Of a DNA stretch of 64,000 bases, positions 1 through 8,176 are shown in pieces (the first letter of the stretch is position 1; each line of letters starts with the position of its first letter). The notes under the pieces are model-generated. The model was not told the origin of the DNA, made no database searches, and saw nothing but the letters and a program-made list of their open reading frames with translations. The stretch covers positions 8,432,001 through 8,496,000 of the forward strand of contig NZ_CP050975.2 in the NCBI RefSeq assembly GCF_012273515.2, given 5' to 3'. The DNA comes from Streptomyces sp. RPA4-2. Lineage in GTDB: Bacteria > Actinomycetota > Actinomycetes > Streptomycetales > Streptomycetaceae. The translations under genes were made by a program, and so were the position numbers.

Positions 1-376
1 ACACCGTGGCATTCGATCAGTCAGGGACCTGCCGTCGCGGGACGGGGCACCCGACCGGTCTCGGGACCACACCCTTTGCGGCCGTTGCCTGTCACGAATC
101 GATTGCACACCCGGTCAAGTGTGGGAACAGCCATGGACCAAGGAAGGCGCACACGGTGTCGGACAAGAGGTCATCACACGACCACGGCGGCCGGGAGGCA
201 ACGGCGGCCGGGAGGAGTGCGGCGAAGGTGCGTCAGGACGCCGCATCCCTGGTCCTCGCCGGGAGCACGGTCCGTACCGAGCCCGATGGCGAGCCGGAGC
301 ACCTGGCCGAGGCGGGTGGCGGGTCCGGCGGTCCCGGCGGTGACCTGCCCCCGCGTTCACTCCGCTGAGCCGCTCC
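1..376. other. Upstream region without a convincing gene
   Basis: Overlapping reading frames here are rich in Arg/Gly/Pro and resemble no family I know, so I treat the stretch as non-coding. It holds one ECF41-like promoter sequence (90-116) pointing toward the DUF5134 gene. Confidence 0.5.
90..116 (+). promoter_or_regulatory. ECF41-type promoter, variant (TGTCACG-N16-GGTC)
   Basis: TGTCACG at 90-96 is followed after exactly 16 nt by GGTC at 113-116. It differs from the window consensus TGTCACA-N16-GGTC at one base. It points toward the DUF5134 gene at 377, leaving a leader of about 250 nt, so the assignment to that gene is tentative. Confidence 0.4.
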
Positions 377-1006
377 ATGGACACTCCCGTCGATTTCGTG
401 CGCGTCATGCTGACGGTGCTCTTCGCCCTCGCGGCGTCGCACGTACTGCGGCACGGCGTCCGGTCACCGGGTACGGGGCGCGACCGGGTGGACCACCTGC
501 TGCACTTCGTCATGGCCGTGGCCATGGCGGCGATGATCTGGAGTCCCGGCCGATCGCTGTCCGGCCGGACCATGACGGCCCTCTTCACGGCGGCCGCCCT
601 GTGGTTCCCGCTGACCGCTCTCCACCACTGCACGGTGGACACGGCGGCGGCGGTCGCCGGGCGGTTGCGGCCCGCGGCCGGCATGGCGGCGATGGCCTGG
701 ATGCTGCGTACGCCCCACGGCCGGGCGGTCCCCTCCCACGAGACCCTGGCCGGAGGCATCCCGGTCGCGCACCACGGCGCGGCACTCGGCCACACCGCGG
801 GCGCGTCGGCAACGGGTGTATGGGTCACCGGCCTGCTGGCCGTGTATCTCCTTGGGTGCGCGATGCGGTCGCTGACCCGTCCCATGCCCTCGCTGCGGTC
901 CGCCACGGCCGCCGCCCATCGCGCCGCCGCGACGGACCCGTACGGTCACGTGCGGGACGGAGCCATGGCGCTGGGGACGGCCGTGATGGTGCTCATGCCC
1001 CACTGA
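377..1006 (+). CDS. DUF5134 family membrane protein
   Basis: A 209-aa polytopic membrane protein of unknown function. I place it in the DUF5134 group of actinobacterial proteins from its pattern: an N-terminal hydrophobic helix, a HxLxHxxMAxAMAAM-like second helix (residues about 53-67), further helices near 75-95 and 140-165, and a His-rich loop (HHGAALGH, about 135-142). The start is the ATG at 377; no strong Shine-Dalgarno is visible. It ends tail to tail with the aldehyde dehydrogenase gene, overlapping by 14 bp. A possible ECF41-type promoter lies upstream at 90-116. Function unknown; family assignment is from general resemblance. Confidence 0.7.
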   Translation: MDTPVDFVRVMLTVLFALAASHVLRHGVRSPGTGRDRVDHLLHFVMAVAMAAMIWSPGRSLSGRTMTALFTAAALWFPLTALHHCTVDTAAAVAGRLRPAAGMAAMAWMLRTPHGRAVPSHETLAGGIPVAHHGAALGHTAGASATGVWVTGLLAVYLLGCAMRSLTRPMPSLRSATAAAHRAAATDPYGHVRDGAMALGTAVMVLMPH

Positions 1007-2405
1007 CCGCGTGTCCCAGGGCACCGACCACGGCCTTGCCGCGCATCAGGAAGTCCGAGAGGTAACCGTCGTGGGGCACGCCCGGAGCCATCCAGTAGGT
1101 CGGGTGGTCACCGACGTACACATTGGCGATGGTGGGTTCCGCCAGCAGCGCGTCGAGCAGGGCGTGGTCGCGGGTGAGGGCCGAGAGCACGAGTGTGTCC
1201 CTCAGCGGAGCGGTACCGTCCGAGCGGTTCCAGGGCGCCACCCACACACAGGGGAACGGCAGTTCGGTCCGTAGCTGCGCGGCACTGGCGCTGCCGACCT
1301 GATGGACGGCCGGACGCAGGACGGCACTTCCGTCACCGAGGTCGTCGACGACGCCGTCACCACCGAGCCAGGCACGGGTCCCCGCCGCCACCGACCTCAG
1401 GTACGAGTCGAGGGCCCGTGCCCGGTCCAGCGGGCACACCGGGAGAACCGCCCGGGTGTCCTGGGGCGGCGCACTGGGCAGCCGGGACAGGCGGGCCGCG
1501 ACGGCCTCGGCGAGCGGCGCCGGATCGCCCTCGACGAAGACGGCGGTGGCGTTGACGCACGCGGTGCCACCCTCGTCCGCGACCGAGCCGACGATCGTGT
1601 CGAGGTGCTCCCGCCAGTCGGTGTCCGCGGTGATGAGGATTTTGGTCCGGCCAGGCCCCTGCGGCAACACGCGCCGATCGTGGGCGTACCGGGCGACCAC
1701 CTCGTCGCCGCCGTACACCACCGCACGATCGGCACCGCGGATCAGCGAGTCGGCGGTCTGGTGGTCCGTGGGCAGAAACACCAGCTGGTCCTCCCGGACC
1801 CCCGCCCGGTGCAGCGCCCCGACCAGGCGGTGCGGGGTGAACGGCTCCCGCCGCGACGGACGTACGGCGACGCGGTAGCCGAGGGCCAGCGCCTCCAGCC
1901 ACAGCCGGTGCACACCGGGATGGTTGCCGGAGGCGTTGACGGCGAACACGTCACCCCGGCGGGCCCATACGGCGTGCCCTGCCTCCAGGGCCGGGTCCCG
2001 GCGGTCGGAGACCGCACCGCGCGGCCTGCCCTGCTCGGCGGACGAACGGGCCAGAGCGACGAACCGCGCCGTGCCCCGCGTCGCGGCTCGCACCACCGTC
2101 AGCGGGGTGCCGGAAGTACGGCTGACGAGGTGTTCGTACTCGCGTACGCCCAGTCCGCCGACCGTGCCGGTGGCGAACTCCTCGCCGGCGGCCCCCAGCA
2201 GCGCGTCGACGCCGGCCGCGGGCAGCGCCTCCGCCTTGCGCAGCGCGGCCAGCGCCCGCCGGACGTACACCGGCGGCACCAGGCTCAGCCGCGCCACCTC
2301 GGCACCGGACACATCCGTCACCGGGCTCGGCCCGCGCGTTCGGTACGGGCCGCGGGGGCCCAGCGCGTCCAGGTGGACCGGCCCGGTGACCTCGGCAGCC
2401 GTCAT
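993..2405 (-). CDS. Aldehyde dehydrogenase-fold acyl reductase (LuxC-like)
   Basis: A 470-aa ALDH-superfamily protein. The likely catalytic Cys is Cys283 in DEGGTACVNATAVF, and a Rossmann segment lies near residues 150-185 (VFAVNASGNHPGVHRLWL). The long N-terminal region and the GGTACVN motif suit acyl-CoA/acyl-enzyme reductases (LuxC-like) better than ordinary ALDHs with GQxC. Its ATG overlaps the stop of the preceding AMP-ligase-like gene by one base (TGATG), implying translational coupling. The pair could reduce a carboxylic acid to an aldehyde: the partner activates the acid and this protein reduces the acyl intermediate with NAD(P)H. Substrate unknown. It is the last gene of the 4325-993 transcription unit. 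Confidence 0.75.
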   Translation of the reverse strand: MTAAEVTGPVHLDALGPRGPYRTRGPSPVTDVSGAEVARLSLVPPVYVRRALAALRKAEALPAAGVDALLGAAGEEFATGTVGGLGVREYEHLVSRTSGTPLTVVRAATRGTARFVALARSSAEQGRPRGAVSDRRDPALEAGHAVWARRGDVFAVNASGNHPGVHRLWLEALALGYRVAVRPSRREPFTPHRLVGALHRAGVREDQLVFLPTDHQTADSLIRGADRAVVYGGDEVVARYAHDRRVLPQGPGRTKILITADTDWREHLDTIVGSVADEGGTACVNATAVFVEGDPAPLAEAVAARLSRLPSAPPQDTRAVLPVCPLDRARALDSYLRSVAAGTRAWLGGDGVVDDLGDGSAVLRPAVHQVGSASAAQLRTELPFPCVWVAPWNRSDGTAPLRDTLVLSALTRDHALLDALLAEPTIANVYVGDHPTYWMAPGVPHDGYLSDFLMRGKAVVGALGHAVSGA

Positions 2406-3505
2406 CAGTACACGCCCTCGATCACGGTTTCGCCCTTCACCGTGGGCACCGGCGCCACGTCCGCGACGGCGTCGCCCGCCTGACCGTCGGCCGGCCGCAC
2501 GCGCACGGCCGTGTCGCGTTCCGTGTTGTTGGGGATGAGCATGGATCTGCTGACGTGGCTGACGACCACCTGGCCCCGCTCACCGACCTCGACCCGTTCC
2601 CCGGTGTCGGGTGACACGACCGACAGGAACACGTACGGCGACACCGGGTCGAAGACGCAGGGCTGCGACGCGTCGAGACCGACCCGTTCGAGCAGTGCGG
2701 TGAGCATCATGGTGTTGCCGTACATGCCGATGAGCGGCACCTCGGGAAAGACCTCCGTGCTCAGCAGGTGGCGGGTGTCGGGGTCCATGTGCGTGCCACC
2801 CCAGATGATCGCCTGGAGGGAGCCGTTGATCCGCTCCAGGAGGTCGTCCTCGTTCGCGAAGCGCTCCAGCAGCGGGGTGGTGGCGGCGAGTACCCCGATG
2901 TCCTGGGTCAGCAGAATCCGCCGGCACTGCTCGACGAGGTGGTCGGTGTACGACTCGACCTCGTCGCTCCGGCCCGCGGCGATCAGCTTCTTCACCCAGC
3001 GGGGATCCATGTCGATGCTCAGCCCCGGGCCGCCGAGGGACCCTGCCGCCCGCTGCAGCACGTCCCCCACCAGGTGTGGGCCGGTCGGAGCCACGGTCAG
3101 CCACTGGGTACCGGTGGGCAGGCCGTGGTCCCGGAGACGCTTGTCGACCTGATCCGTACTGTGCCGCATCCAGTCGGCGAGCTGGACGACCCGCTTGGGC
3201 GCCCCGGTCGTGCCGCCACTGTCGAAGACGTTGACCAATCGGGCGCCGCTCCCGTAGCCACGGGGGATCAGATCCGCCACCGGGACGTCCCGCAGTTCGT
3301 CGGTCAGGTCGGGGAAGAGCGACAGGTCGTCCACGCCCTTGACGTCCGACCGCGGATCGAAGGCGAGCCGGTCGGCCCGGTCGAGCCAGTACCGCGAGCC
3401 GGTCGCCGGGTCGAAGTGCCAGCGCATGGCCGCACGCACGAACTCGTCCGGGTCGACGCCGTCGGACGGTCCGGCGTCCAGAACGGCGGGGGACTCGTAG
3501 GTCAT
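2405..3505 (-). CDS. AMP-ligase / LuxE-like acyl-activating protein
   Basis: A 366-aa member of the ANL/LuxE acyl-protein-synthetase type. The phosphate-binding loop is clear at residues 91-107 (NVFDSGGTTGAPKRVV). A later segment GMYGNTMMLTALLERVG sits where the adenylate core motif is expected. At 366 aa it is much shorter than full acyl-CoA synthetases (about 500+ aa) but close to LuxE and to the 'phenazine antibiotic biosynthesis protein' group of Streptomyces (family knowledge). Start: ATG at 3505 behind a good GAAAGGA ribosome site. It overlaps the reductase downstream by one base and probably hands it an activated acyl group. The acid is unknown. Confidence 0.7.
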   Translation of the reverse strand: MTYESPAVLDAGPSDGVDPDEFVRAAMRWHFDPATGSRYWLDRADRLAFDPRSDVKGVDDLSLFPDLTDELRDVPVADLIPRGYGSGARLVNVFDSGGTTGAPKRVVQLADWMRHSTDQVDKRLRDHGLPTGTQWLTVAPTGPHLVGDVLQRAAGSLGGPGLSIDMDPRWVKKLIAAGRSDEVESYTDHLVEQCRRILLTQDIGVLAATTPLLERFANEDDLLERINGSLQAIIWGGTHMDPDTRHLLSTEVFPEVPLIGMYGNTMMLTALLERVGLDASQPCVFDPVSPYVFLSVVSPDTGERVEVGERGQVVVSHVSRSMLIPNNTERDTAVRVRPADGQAGDAVADVAPVPTVKGETVIEGVY

Positions 3506-3581
3506 GGATGGTCCTTTCTCGGCACGGTCGCGTGCGCGTGACTGAGGTGCACCGGGGCGGGTGAGATCCGGAGGCGTCCGG

Positions 3582-4325
3582 TCACCGGCTGAACAGTTCG
3601 AAGGCGACGGCGGGCAGGCTGCCGAACCGTGGGCTGTGCGCGCGGGTGGTGTCGGCCAGGAAACGGCGCGCGTACGTCTCGGGGTCCTCCTCGGTCAACG
3701 CCTCCAGGTACGTCCTGTGCTCGAGCAAGGACCGCACCCCCTGTTCGAAGCCCGGCTCGGCGGAGACCGCGTGCGTCGGCGTCGGCGAGTTGGCGACGGC
3801 CACCCACCGGACGCCGTCCCAGGGCTGCAGTCCCTGGCCGGTGAGTTCCGGGAAGATCCAGCGGTTGCCGGCGTCCGCCGACGCGTCCAGTACGGCGCGT
3901 CCCACGGCCACGTGGTCCGAGGTGTTCCAGGCACTGTGGGCCCAGGTGTCCCGGTGGTTCAGTGTGATCACCATCTCGGGCCGGTGACGCCGGATGGCCG
4001 CGGCGATGTCGCGGCGCAGGGGCACGCCGTACTGGATCACACCGTCCCGATGGTCGAGGAAATCGACCGTGGAAACGCCGACGGCCGCGGCGGCCGCACG
4101 CTGCTCCGCCTCGCGCAACGACCGGGCTCGTTCGGGGTCCAGGGTGTCGATACCGGCCTCACCCCGGGTGGCCAGTACGTAGGCGACCTGCCGTCCGTCG
4201 GCCACCCAGGAGGCCACGGCGGCCGAGCACCCGTACTCGAGATCGTCGGGATGGGCCACCACGGCGAGTGCCCGTCGCCAGTCGTCCGGCATCGGACGCA
4301 GCGGTGGAAGGGGGCTGTCGGTCAT
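3582..4325 (-). CDS. PIG-L family deacetylase (LmbE/MshB-like)
   Basis: A 247-aa zinc-dependent N-deacetylase of the GlcNAc-PI de-N-acetylase family. The metal/catalytic signature VVAHPDDLEYG lies near residue 22 and the downstream metal-binding His is expected in NTSDHVAVGRA (about residue 140). A short N-terminal acidic/basic segment precedes the domain. I chose the ATG at 4325 because translation from farther upstream adds only low-complexity residues. It leads the three-gene unit with the AMP-ligase-like protein (76 bp spacing) and the ALDH-like reductase. Substrates in this family range from mycothiol precursors to antibiotic sugars, so the substrate cannot be named; context suggests a small secondary metabolite. 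Confidence 0.8.
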   Translation of the reverse strand: MTDSPLPPLRPMPDDWRRALAVVAHPDDLEYGCSAAVASWVADGRQVAYVLATRGEAGIDTLDPERARSLREAEQRAAAAAVGVSTVDFLDHRDGVIQYGVPLRRDIAAAIRRHRPEMVITLNHRDTWAHSAWNTSDHVAVGRAVLDASADAGNRWIFPELTGQGLQPWDGVRWVAVANSPTPTHAVSAEPGFEQGVRSLLEHRTYLEALTEEDPETYARRFLADTTRAHSPRFGSLPAVAFELFSR

Positions 4326-4379
4326 GTGTCTGCTCTCGTCGGTCGTACCTGTGGGCGGGCAGCCGGCCAGGGGCCGATG

Positions 4380-4397
4380 CCCCGTCAGCTGACGGGG
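4380..4397. promoter_or_regulatory. Perfect 18-bp palindrome upstream of the PIG-L operon
   Basis: CCCCGTCAGCTGACGGGG is perfectly self-complementary with no loop, more like an operator for a dimeric regulator than a terminator. It lies 55 bp upstream of the PIG-L start in the 143-bp gap after the ferredoxin reductase gene. No regulator is obvious beside it. Confidence 0.35.
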
Positions 4398-4468
4398 TGG
4401 CACGACATCCGTGGTGCCTGTTCGCGCCTGCGCCGCGACCGTCGTGCCGACTGTGCTTGGCCGTCGGG

Positions 4469-5710
4469 TCAGGGGAGAAGGCTCTCCAGGGGAACCGCCG
4501 GATCACAGAGGACGGCGTCATCGGTCTCCACGCCGGACTCGATCATGGTGCGGATCGTGCCGATGACGTCCCACACGTTGACGCTCATTCCTGCCAGGAC
4601 CCGGTTCCCGGACATCCAGAAGGCGATGAAGCGCCGTTCGTCGCGTGCCCCGCGGAAGACGACACGGTCGTAGCCGCCCGGCTCGGCGTAGCCGGTGTAC
4701 TCCATCCCGAGGTCGTACTGATCGGTGTAGAAGTACGGCAGCCGGTCGTAGGCCGCGTCCTTGCCCAGCTTGCCCAGCATGCTCAGCGCGGCGGTGCGCG
4801 GCTGGTGCAGAGCGTTGGCCCAGTGCTCCACGCGCAGGTGCCGGCCGAGCCGCGGGTGGTAAGCGTTGGCCACGTCGCCGGCAGCGTGGATGTCGGCCAT
4901 GGACGTCCTCAGGTGCTCGTCCGTGACGATGCCGTTGCGTACCTCCAGGCCCGCCTCCTCGGCGAGACGGACGTTGGGTGTGATGCCCACCCCCACCACC
5001 ACGGCGTCCGCGGGCAGGTGGCTGCCGTCGGCGAGCCGGACCCCGGTAACGCGGCCACCGGTCCCGGTGACGCGCTCGATCTGGGTGCGGGGACGCAGGT
5101 CGACGCCGTGCTCCCGGTGCAGGCCGGCGAAGACCTCGGCTGCTTCCCGTCCCAGAACCTTGAGCAGGGGCAACTCCGCGTGCTCGAGCACGGTCACCTG
5201 CGCCCCGGCCGTCCGGGCCGCCGCTGCCGCCTCCAGCCCGATCCATCCGCCGCCGACCACCACGATCCGCGCGCCCTCGGTGAAGGCGGCCTTGAGACGC
5301 TCGCTGTCGCCCACACGCCGCAGATACAGCACGTTCTCCAGGTCCGCCCCCGGGACCGACAGGCGGCGGGGTGAGGAACCGGTCGCCAGCAGCAGCTTGG
5401 CGTAGGGCAGGCGACGGCCGTCGTCCAGCGTCACCTCCCTGGCCCGCGCGTCGACGGAGGTCACGCTCGTGCCCAGAAGCAGGTCGACTCCGTGTTCCCG
5501 GTACCAGCCCTCGGGGTGCACGTGGATCGACTCGCGGTCCTCCTTGCCCAGCAGATAGCCCTTGGACAGCGGCGGTCGGATGTAGGGCCGCTCCTCCTCG
5601 TCCCCAATGACGAGGAGCGGCCCGTCGTGGCCGTGCTCGCGCAGTTCTTCCGCGGCCTTGCCGGCGGCCAGGCCGCCCCCTACGACGACAAACGTCTTCT
5701 CACGCGACAT
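4469..5710 (-). CDS. NAD(P)H:ferredoxin reductase (FAD-dependent)
   Basis: A 413-aa pyridine-nucleotide-disulfide-type oxidoreductase, the reductase partner class of P450 and ring-hydroxylating oxygenase systems. Visible motifs: FAD-binding VVVGGGLAAGKAAEEL (residues about 7-22), YIRPPLSKGYLLG (about 42-54), NAD-binding IVVVGGGWIGLEAAAAA (about 150-166) and the second FAD contact ADIHAAGDVANAYHP (about 268-282). The C-terminal reductase domain includes FYTDQYDLGMEYTGYAE. The ATG at 5710 directly precedes the FAD motif; longer versions add unrelated residues. An ECF41-type promoter (5773-5799) lies 62 bp upstream. No ferredoxin or P450 gene is adjacent, so the partner is unknown. Confidence 0.88.
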   Translation of the reverse strand: MSREKTFVVVGGGLAAGKAAEELREHGHDGPLLVIGDEEERPYIRPPLSKGYLLGKEDRESIHVHPEGWYREHGVDLLLGTSVTSVDARAREVTLDDGRRLPYAKLLLATGSSPRRLSVPGADLENVLYLRRVGDSERLKAAFTEGARIVVVGGGWIGLEAAAAARTAGAQVTVLEHAELPLLKVLGREAAEVFAGLHREHGVDLRPRTQIERVTGTGGRVTGVRLADGSHLPADAVVVGVGITPNVRLAEEAGLEVRNGIVTDEHLRTSMADIHAAGDVANAYHPRLGRHLRVEHWANALHQPRTAALSMLGKLGKDAAYDRLPYFYTDQYDLGMEYTGYAEPGGYDRVVFRGARDERRFIAFWMSGNRVLAGMSVNVWDVIGTIRTMIESGVETDDAVLCDPAVPLESLLP

Positions 5711-5772
5711 GATGATCCCAGTCCCAGGTCGTGCGGCACACACAGCGAGGCGTGTGGAGCGGTCATCCATGA

Positions 5773-5799
5773 GACCGGGCGACGACACTCGTTGTGACA
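5773..5799 (-). promoter_or_regulatory. ECF41-type promoter for the ferredoxin reductase
   Basis: Reading the minus strand, TGTCACA (5799-5793) is followed after 16 nt by GGTC (5776-5773). The ATG is at 5710, giving a leader of about 55 nt. This is a full match to the consensus repeated through the first 33 kb. Confidence 0.7.
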
Positions 5800-5878
5800 C
5801 ACCCGCGCCGGCACGCCGGGGGCGGCCGTCGTCGGCGTTCCTCCCGCCGTCATCGCGTGGACACCGGCACCCGTCCTG

Positions 5879-5914
5879 CACACGTCCGCCCGGCCCAACG
5901 GACCAGGACGTGTG
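5879..5914 (-). terminator. Hairpin downstream of the methyltransferase gene
   Basis: CACACGTCC (5879-5887) and GGACGTGTG (5906-5914) form a perfect 9-bp stem with an 18-nt loop, starting 11 bp past the methyltransferase stop. No U-tract follows, as is usual for actinomycete hairpin terminators. Confidence 0.45.
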
Positions 5915-5924
5915 ATCCGTTGTC

Positions 5925-6689
5925 TCACCAGGGGGATCGGAGCGTCACCCCCAGGAAGCCGGGATCGTCATGCCCCGGCGACGGGACGAATCCGTCCAGT
6001 GCCAGGTCGTCGATCATCCGCGAGCGCGAGGCGGGCCACATCCAGAACGTCTCGGTGTGCTCCCGCAGCAGACCTTCCGCACCCCGGACCCAGTAGTCGA
6101 CGCGGGTGCGGATGCGGTCACCGGCGGCCGACATCACCATGTCTCCGCCGTACGTGTGCTCGCCGACCCGCTGCTCGGGCAGGACCCGCTCGACGCTCCG
6201 GGCAGGAAGCCGGGCAGGCGGCAGCTGCAGGAACAGCGAACCGCCGGGGACGAGGGCCGCGCCGATCGCGGGCCACAGCGCGCGCCGCGCGGCCGGCGGG
6301 AGACAGGCAACAGCGTTGTGGCAGACGGCCACGTCCGCGACCGCGCGCAGAGCCGCCTCGTCCAGAGTGTGCGGGTGCACGGTCACCCGCTCCCTCTCCC
6401 GCGCGGGCAGGGAGGCGAGGCGGGTCATCAAGGACGTGCGCATGGCCCGGGCCGGCTCGACGGCGTGCACGCCGACCCGGGACTCGGCCAGGCTCATCAG
6501 CGTGACCCGTCCGGTACCGGCACCGATGTCCAGCACGCCGAGACGGGCCTTCGCGACTTCCCGGCCGTAGAGGTCACGGACGAGCCTCTCGTCCTCGGCT
6601 GCCTGGAGGATGTCGTAGAACTCCGCCGTGACGGCGTAGGAGCCGGGTCGGGTCCGGGCGATCGGTGCTCTCGCTGTGACAGGGCGCAT
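5925..6689 (-). CDS. Class I SAM-dependent methyltransferase
   Basis: A 254-aa small-molecule methyltransferase. Motif I is GVLDIGAGTGRVTLMSLAES (residues about 51-70), followed by an acidic motif II (VHAVEPARAMR) and motif IV/post-I region ADVAVCHNAVACLPPAARR. The N-terminal segment ending SYAVTAEFYDILQAAEDE is typical of methyltransferases with a lid helix. I use the ATG at 6689, just inside a TTG alternative at 6698. The ECF41-type promoter upstream places its -10 only 10 bp before this ATG, so the transcript is probably leaderless or nearly so. Substrate unknown; its neighbours are redox and detoxification genes. Confidence 0.82.
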   Translation of the reverse strand: MRPVTARAPIARTRPGSYAVTAEFYDILQAAEDERLVRDLYGREVAKARLGVLDIGAGTGRVTLMSLAESRVGVHAVEPARAMRTSLMTRLASLPARERERVTVHPHTLDEAALRAVADVAVCHNAVACLPPAARRALWPAIGAALVPGGSLFLQLPPARLPARSVERVLPEQRVGEHTYGGDMVMSAAGDRIRTRVDYWVRGAEGLLREHTETFWMWPASRSRMIDDLALDGFVPSPGHDDPGFLGVTLRSPW

Positions 6690-6698
6690 GTCCAGCAA

Positions 6699-6725
6699 GA
6701 CAGCACGTGGGCCGCGCCTGTGACA
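6699..6725 (-). promoter_or_regulatory. ECF41-type promoter for the methyltransferase (near-leaderless)
   Basis: Minus strand TGTCACA (6725-6719), N16, TGTC (6702-6699). The ATG at 6689 follows within 10 bp, so transcription should start at or next to the start codon. It is divergent from the promoter at 6791. Confidence 0.6.
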
Positions 6726-6790
6726 GCGGTGACGACGAGTCAGCAGCTCGCCGGCGCGGGGTGGTGGTGATCGCCGTCATAGGCCGCCCC

Positions 6791-6817
6791 TGTCACAGGT
6801 GGATGGCATGCGCAGTC
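6791..6817 (+). promoter_or_regulatory. ECF41-type promoter, variant -10 (TGTCACA-N16-AGTC)
   Basis: TGTCACA at 6791-6797, 16-nt spacer, AGTC at 6814-6817. The -10 differs at its first base from the GGTC/TGTC form. It faces the dehydrogenase remnant at 6970 and diverges from 6699-6725. Confidence 0.45.
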
Positions 6818-6969
6818 AGTTCTCTGGTGCCGGCCTCGGAGCCGGACCGGCCACAGCTTGTCGCTTGACCGCGCCGCGACACAGGTCAGTGTCCCCATGA
6901 CGGTGCGCCGGGCCCGTGTGCCGTGTGCGTCCGGCCCGCGAATCCGGAGTGAAAGCAGAGCACGTCGAC

Positions 6970-7716
6970 ATGACCGCGAGCTTCCCACAGGTATGGCTTA
7001 CCGCGCAGTTCGGCAGTTTCACCGATCTGCCCCGCGATCTGAACCATGCCCGCTGGGGCGGCCGTTCGGTCTTCCCAGCGGATCCGGCGGATGCGGAGTT
7101 CTACGTCCCGCCGCTGACCCAGGACATCGACATCATCGGCAAGCCCGTCGCCCGCATGACTCGTCTCCGGGTGGTTCAGGCACTCAGTTCCGGTACCGAC
7201 GAACTGCGGGCGGAACTGGACCGGATCCCGCGTGACGTGACCTTGTGCAACGCGCGAGGCGTCCCCGCCGGGAGCACGGCGGAGCTGGCCCTGACCCTGA
7301 TCCTCGCCTCCCTGCGGGGAATACCGGAGTTGCTGCACGACCAGGACCGCGAGGCATGGCGGCCGCGAGTCTTCCCGTCCCTGTACGAGCGGTCTGTGCT
7401 CATCGTCGGCTATGGCACCGTCGGGTCCGCTCCGAAGGACGGAGCACTGCTCGTCAACGTGTCCCGGGGGGCCGTCGTCGACACCGGCGCCCTGCTCAAG
7501 GAGGCACACGGGGGACGGCTGCGGGCCGCACTCGACGTGACAGACCCCGAGCCGCTCCCGGCGGGACATCCGCTCTGGGGAGCACCCGGCGTGCTGATCA
7601 CCCCGCATGTCGGCGCGTTCACTCCGTCCTTGTGGCCACGTCTCGAAGAACTTGTCCGACGCCAGTTGACCCGGTTCGCCGCGGGTGAGGAGCTGGACAA
7701 CGTCGTCGCACGCTGA
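6970..7716 (+). pseudogene. D-2-hydroxyacid dehydrogenase with a large internal deletion
   Basis: The reading frame is open (248 aa) but family members are about 305-330 aa. Residues 1-145 match the substrate domain and entry to the Rossmann fold (SVLIVGYGTVGS). The sequence then jumps directly to APKDGALLVNVSRGAVVDTG, which normally lies about 65 residues further on. The missing block contains most of the NAD-binding domain. The C-terminal part keeps the catalytic His motif LITPHVGAFTP. The deletion is in frame, so a protein could still be made, but it should not bind NAD. Start: ATG at 6970, matching the family N-terminus. An ECF41-like promoter is retained at 6791-6817. Confidence 0.75.
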
Positions 7717-8176
7717 CGGGCGCCATGTGCGGCGTGACCGGGTCCGGCGGCGCCCCTCACGGTGACGTTCGGCCGGCATCACGCCATACCGGTGACACGT
7801 CCTCGTGTCACACCGAAGCCGGCTCGCCGGTCATGCCTACGACAGCAGTTCACGAATCCTGCCCGAACAGCACAGCCACGGACGAGTCGGCCGCGCTGTG
7901 CTGTATGCGCGTTCCTCCGGCCCGTGCCGAGCGGGGTCCGCAGCGCCGCGGACCACCGGATCGCCACGGACGGCGCCACCACGGGAGACGGCTCGTGTGG
8001 CGCACCGGCCGGCGCCGAGCCGCTTCTTCGAGGAAGGCGTCGGTGCCCGGCACGGACAGCCACGCTGCACGGCGATCGGAAGCCCTTGCACGCGCCGGTG
8101 CCGAGGCCCCGCGGCAGGGGGACCTCGGCACCGGACGCAGCGAGCTTCGGGTGACGCAGAAACGAAGGGTGAAGAG
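7717..8176. other. Intergenic region before qcrB
   Basis: About 460 bp with no gene I can support. The open frame joined to qcrB from 7805 has an arginine/serine-rich composition and no family resemblance, so I read it as a leader. It contains the ECF41-type promoter at 7806-7832. Confidence 0.55.
7806..7832 (+). promoter_or_regulatory. ECF41-type promoter upstream of qcrB
   Basis: TGTCACA (7806-7812), 16-nt spacer, GGTC (7829-7832). The next gene on this strand is qcrB at 8177, implying a leader of about 335 nt, unless an undetected small gene or RNA is the true target. Confidence 0.55.

Noticed and set aside
6..368. Open frames at the left edge
   Set aside because: Low-complexity Arg/Gly composition, mutually overlapping, no ribosome site or family resemblance.
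6675..6681. TGTGACA inside the methyltransferase start region
   Set aside because: It encodes the Pro-Val-Thr-Ala codons of the N-terminus and has no -10 at the right distance on the minus strand.
7805..8176. N-terminal extension of qcrB by 124 residues
   Set aside because: The extension is Arg/Ser-rich and contains the promoter-like sequence. The ATG at 8177 has a good ribosome site and gives the normal QcrB length.
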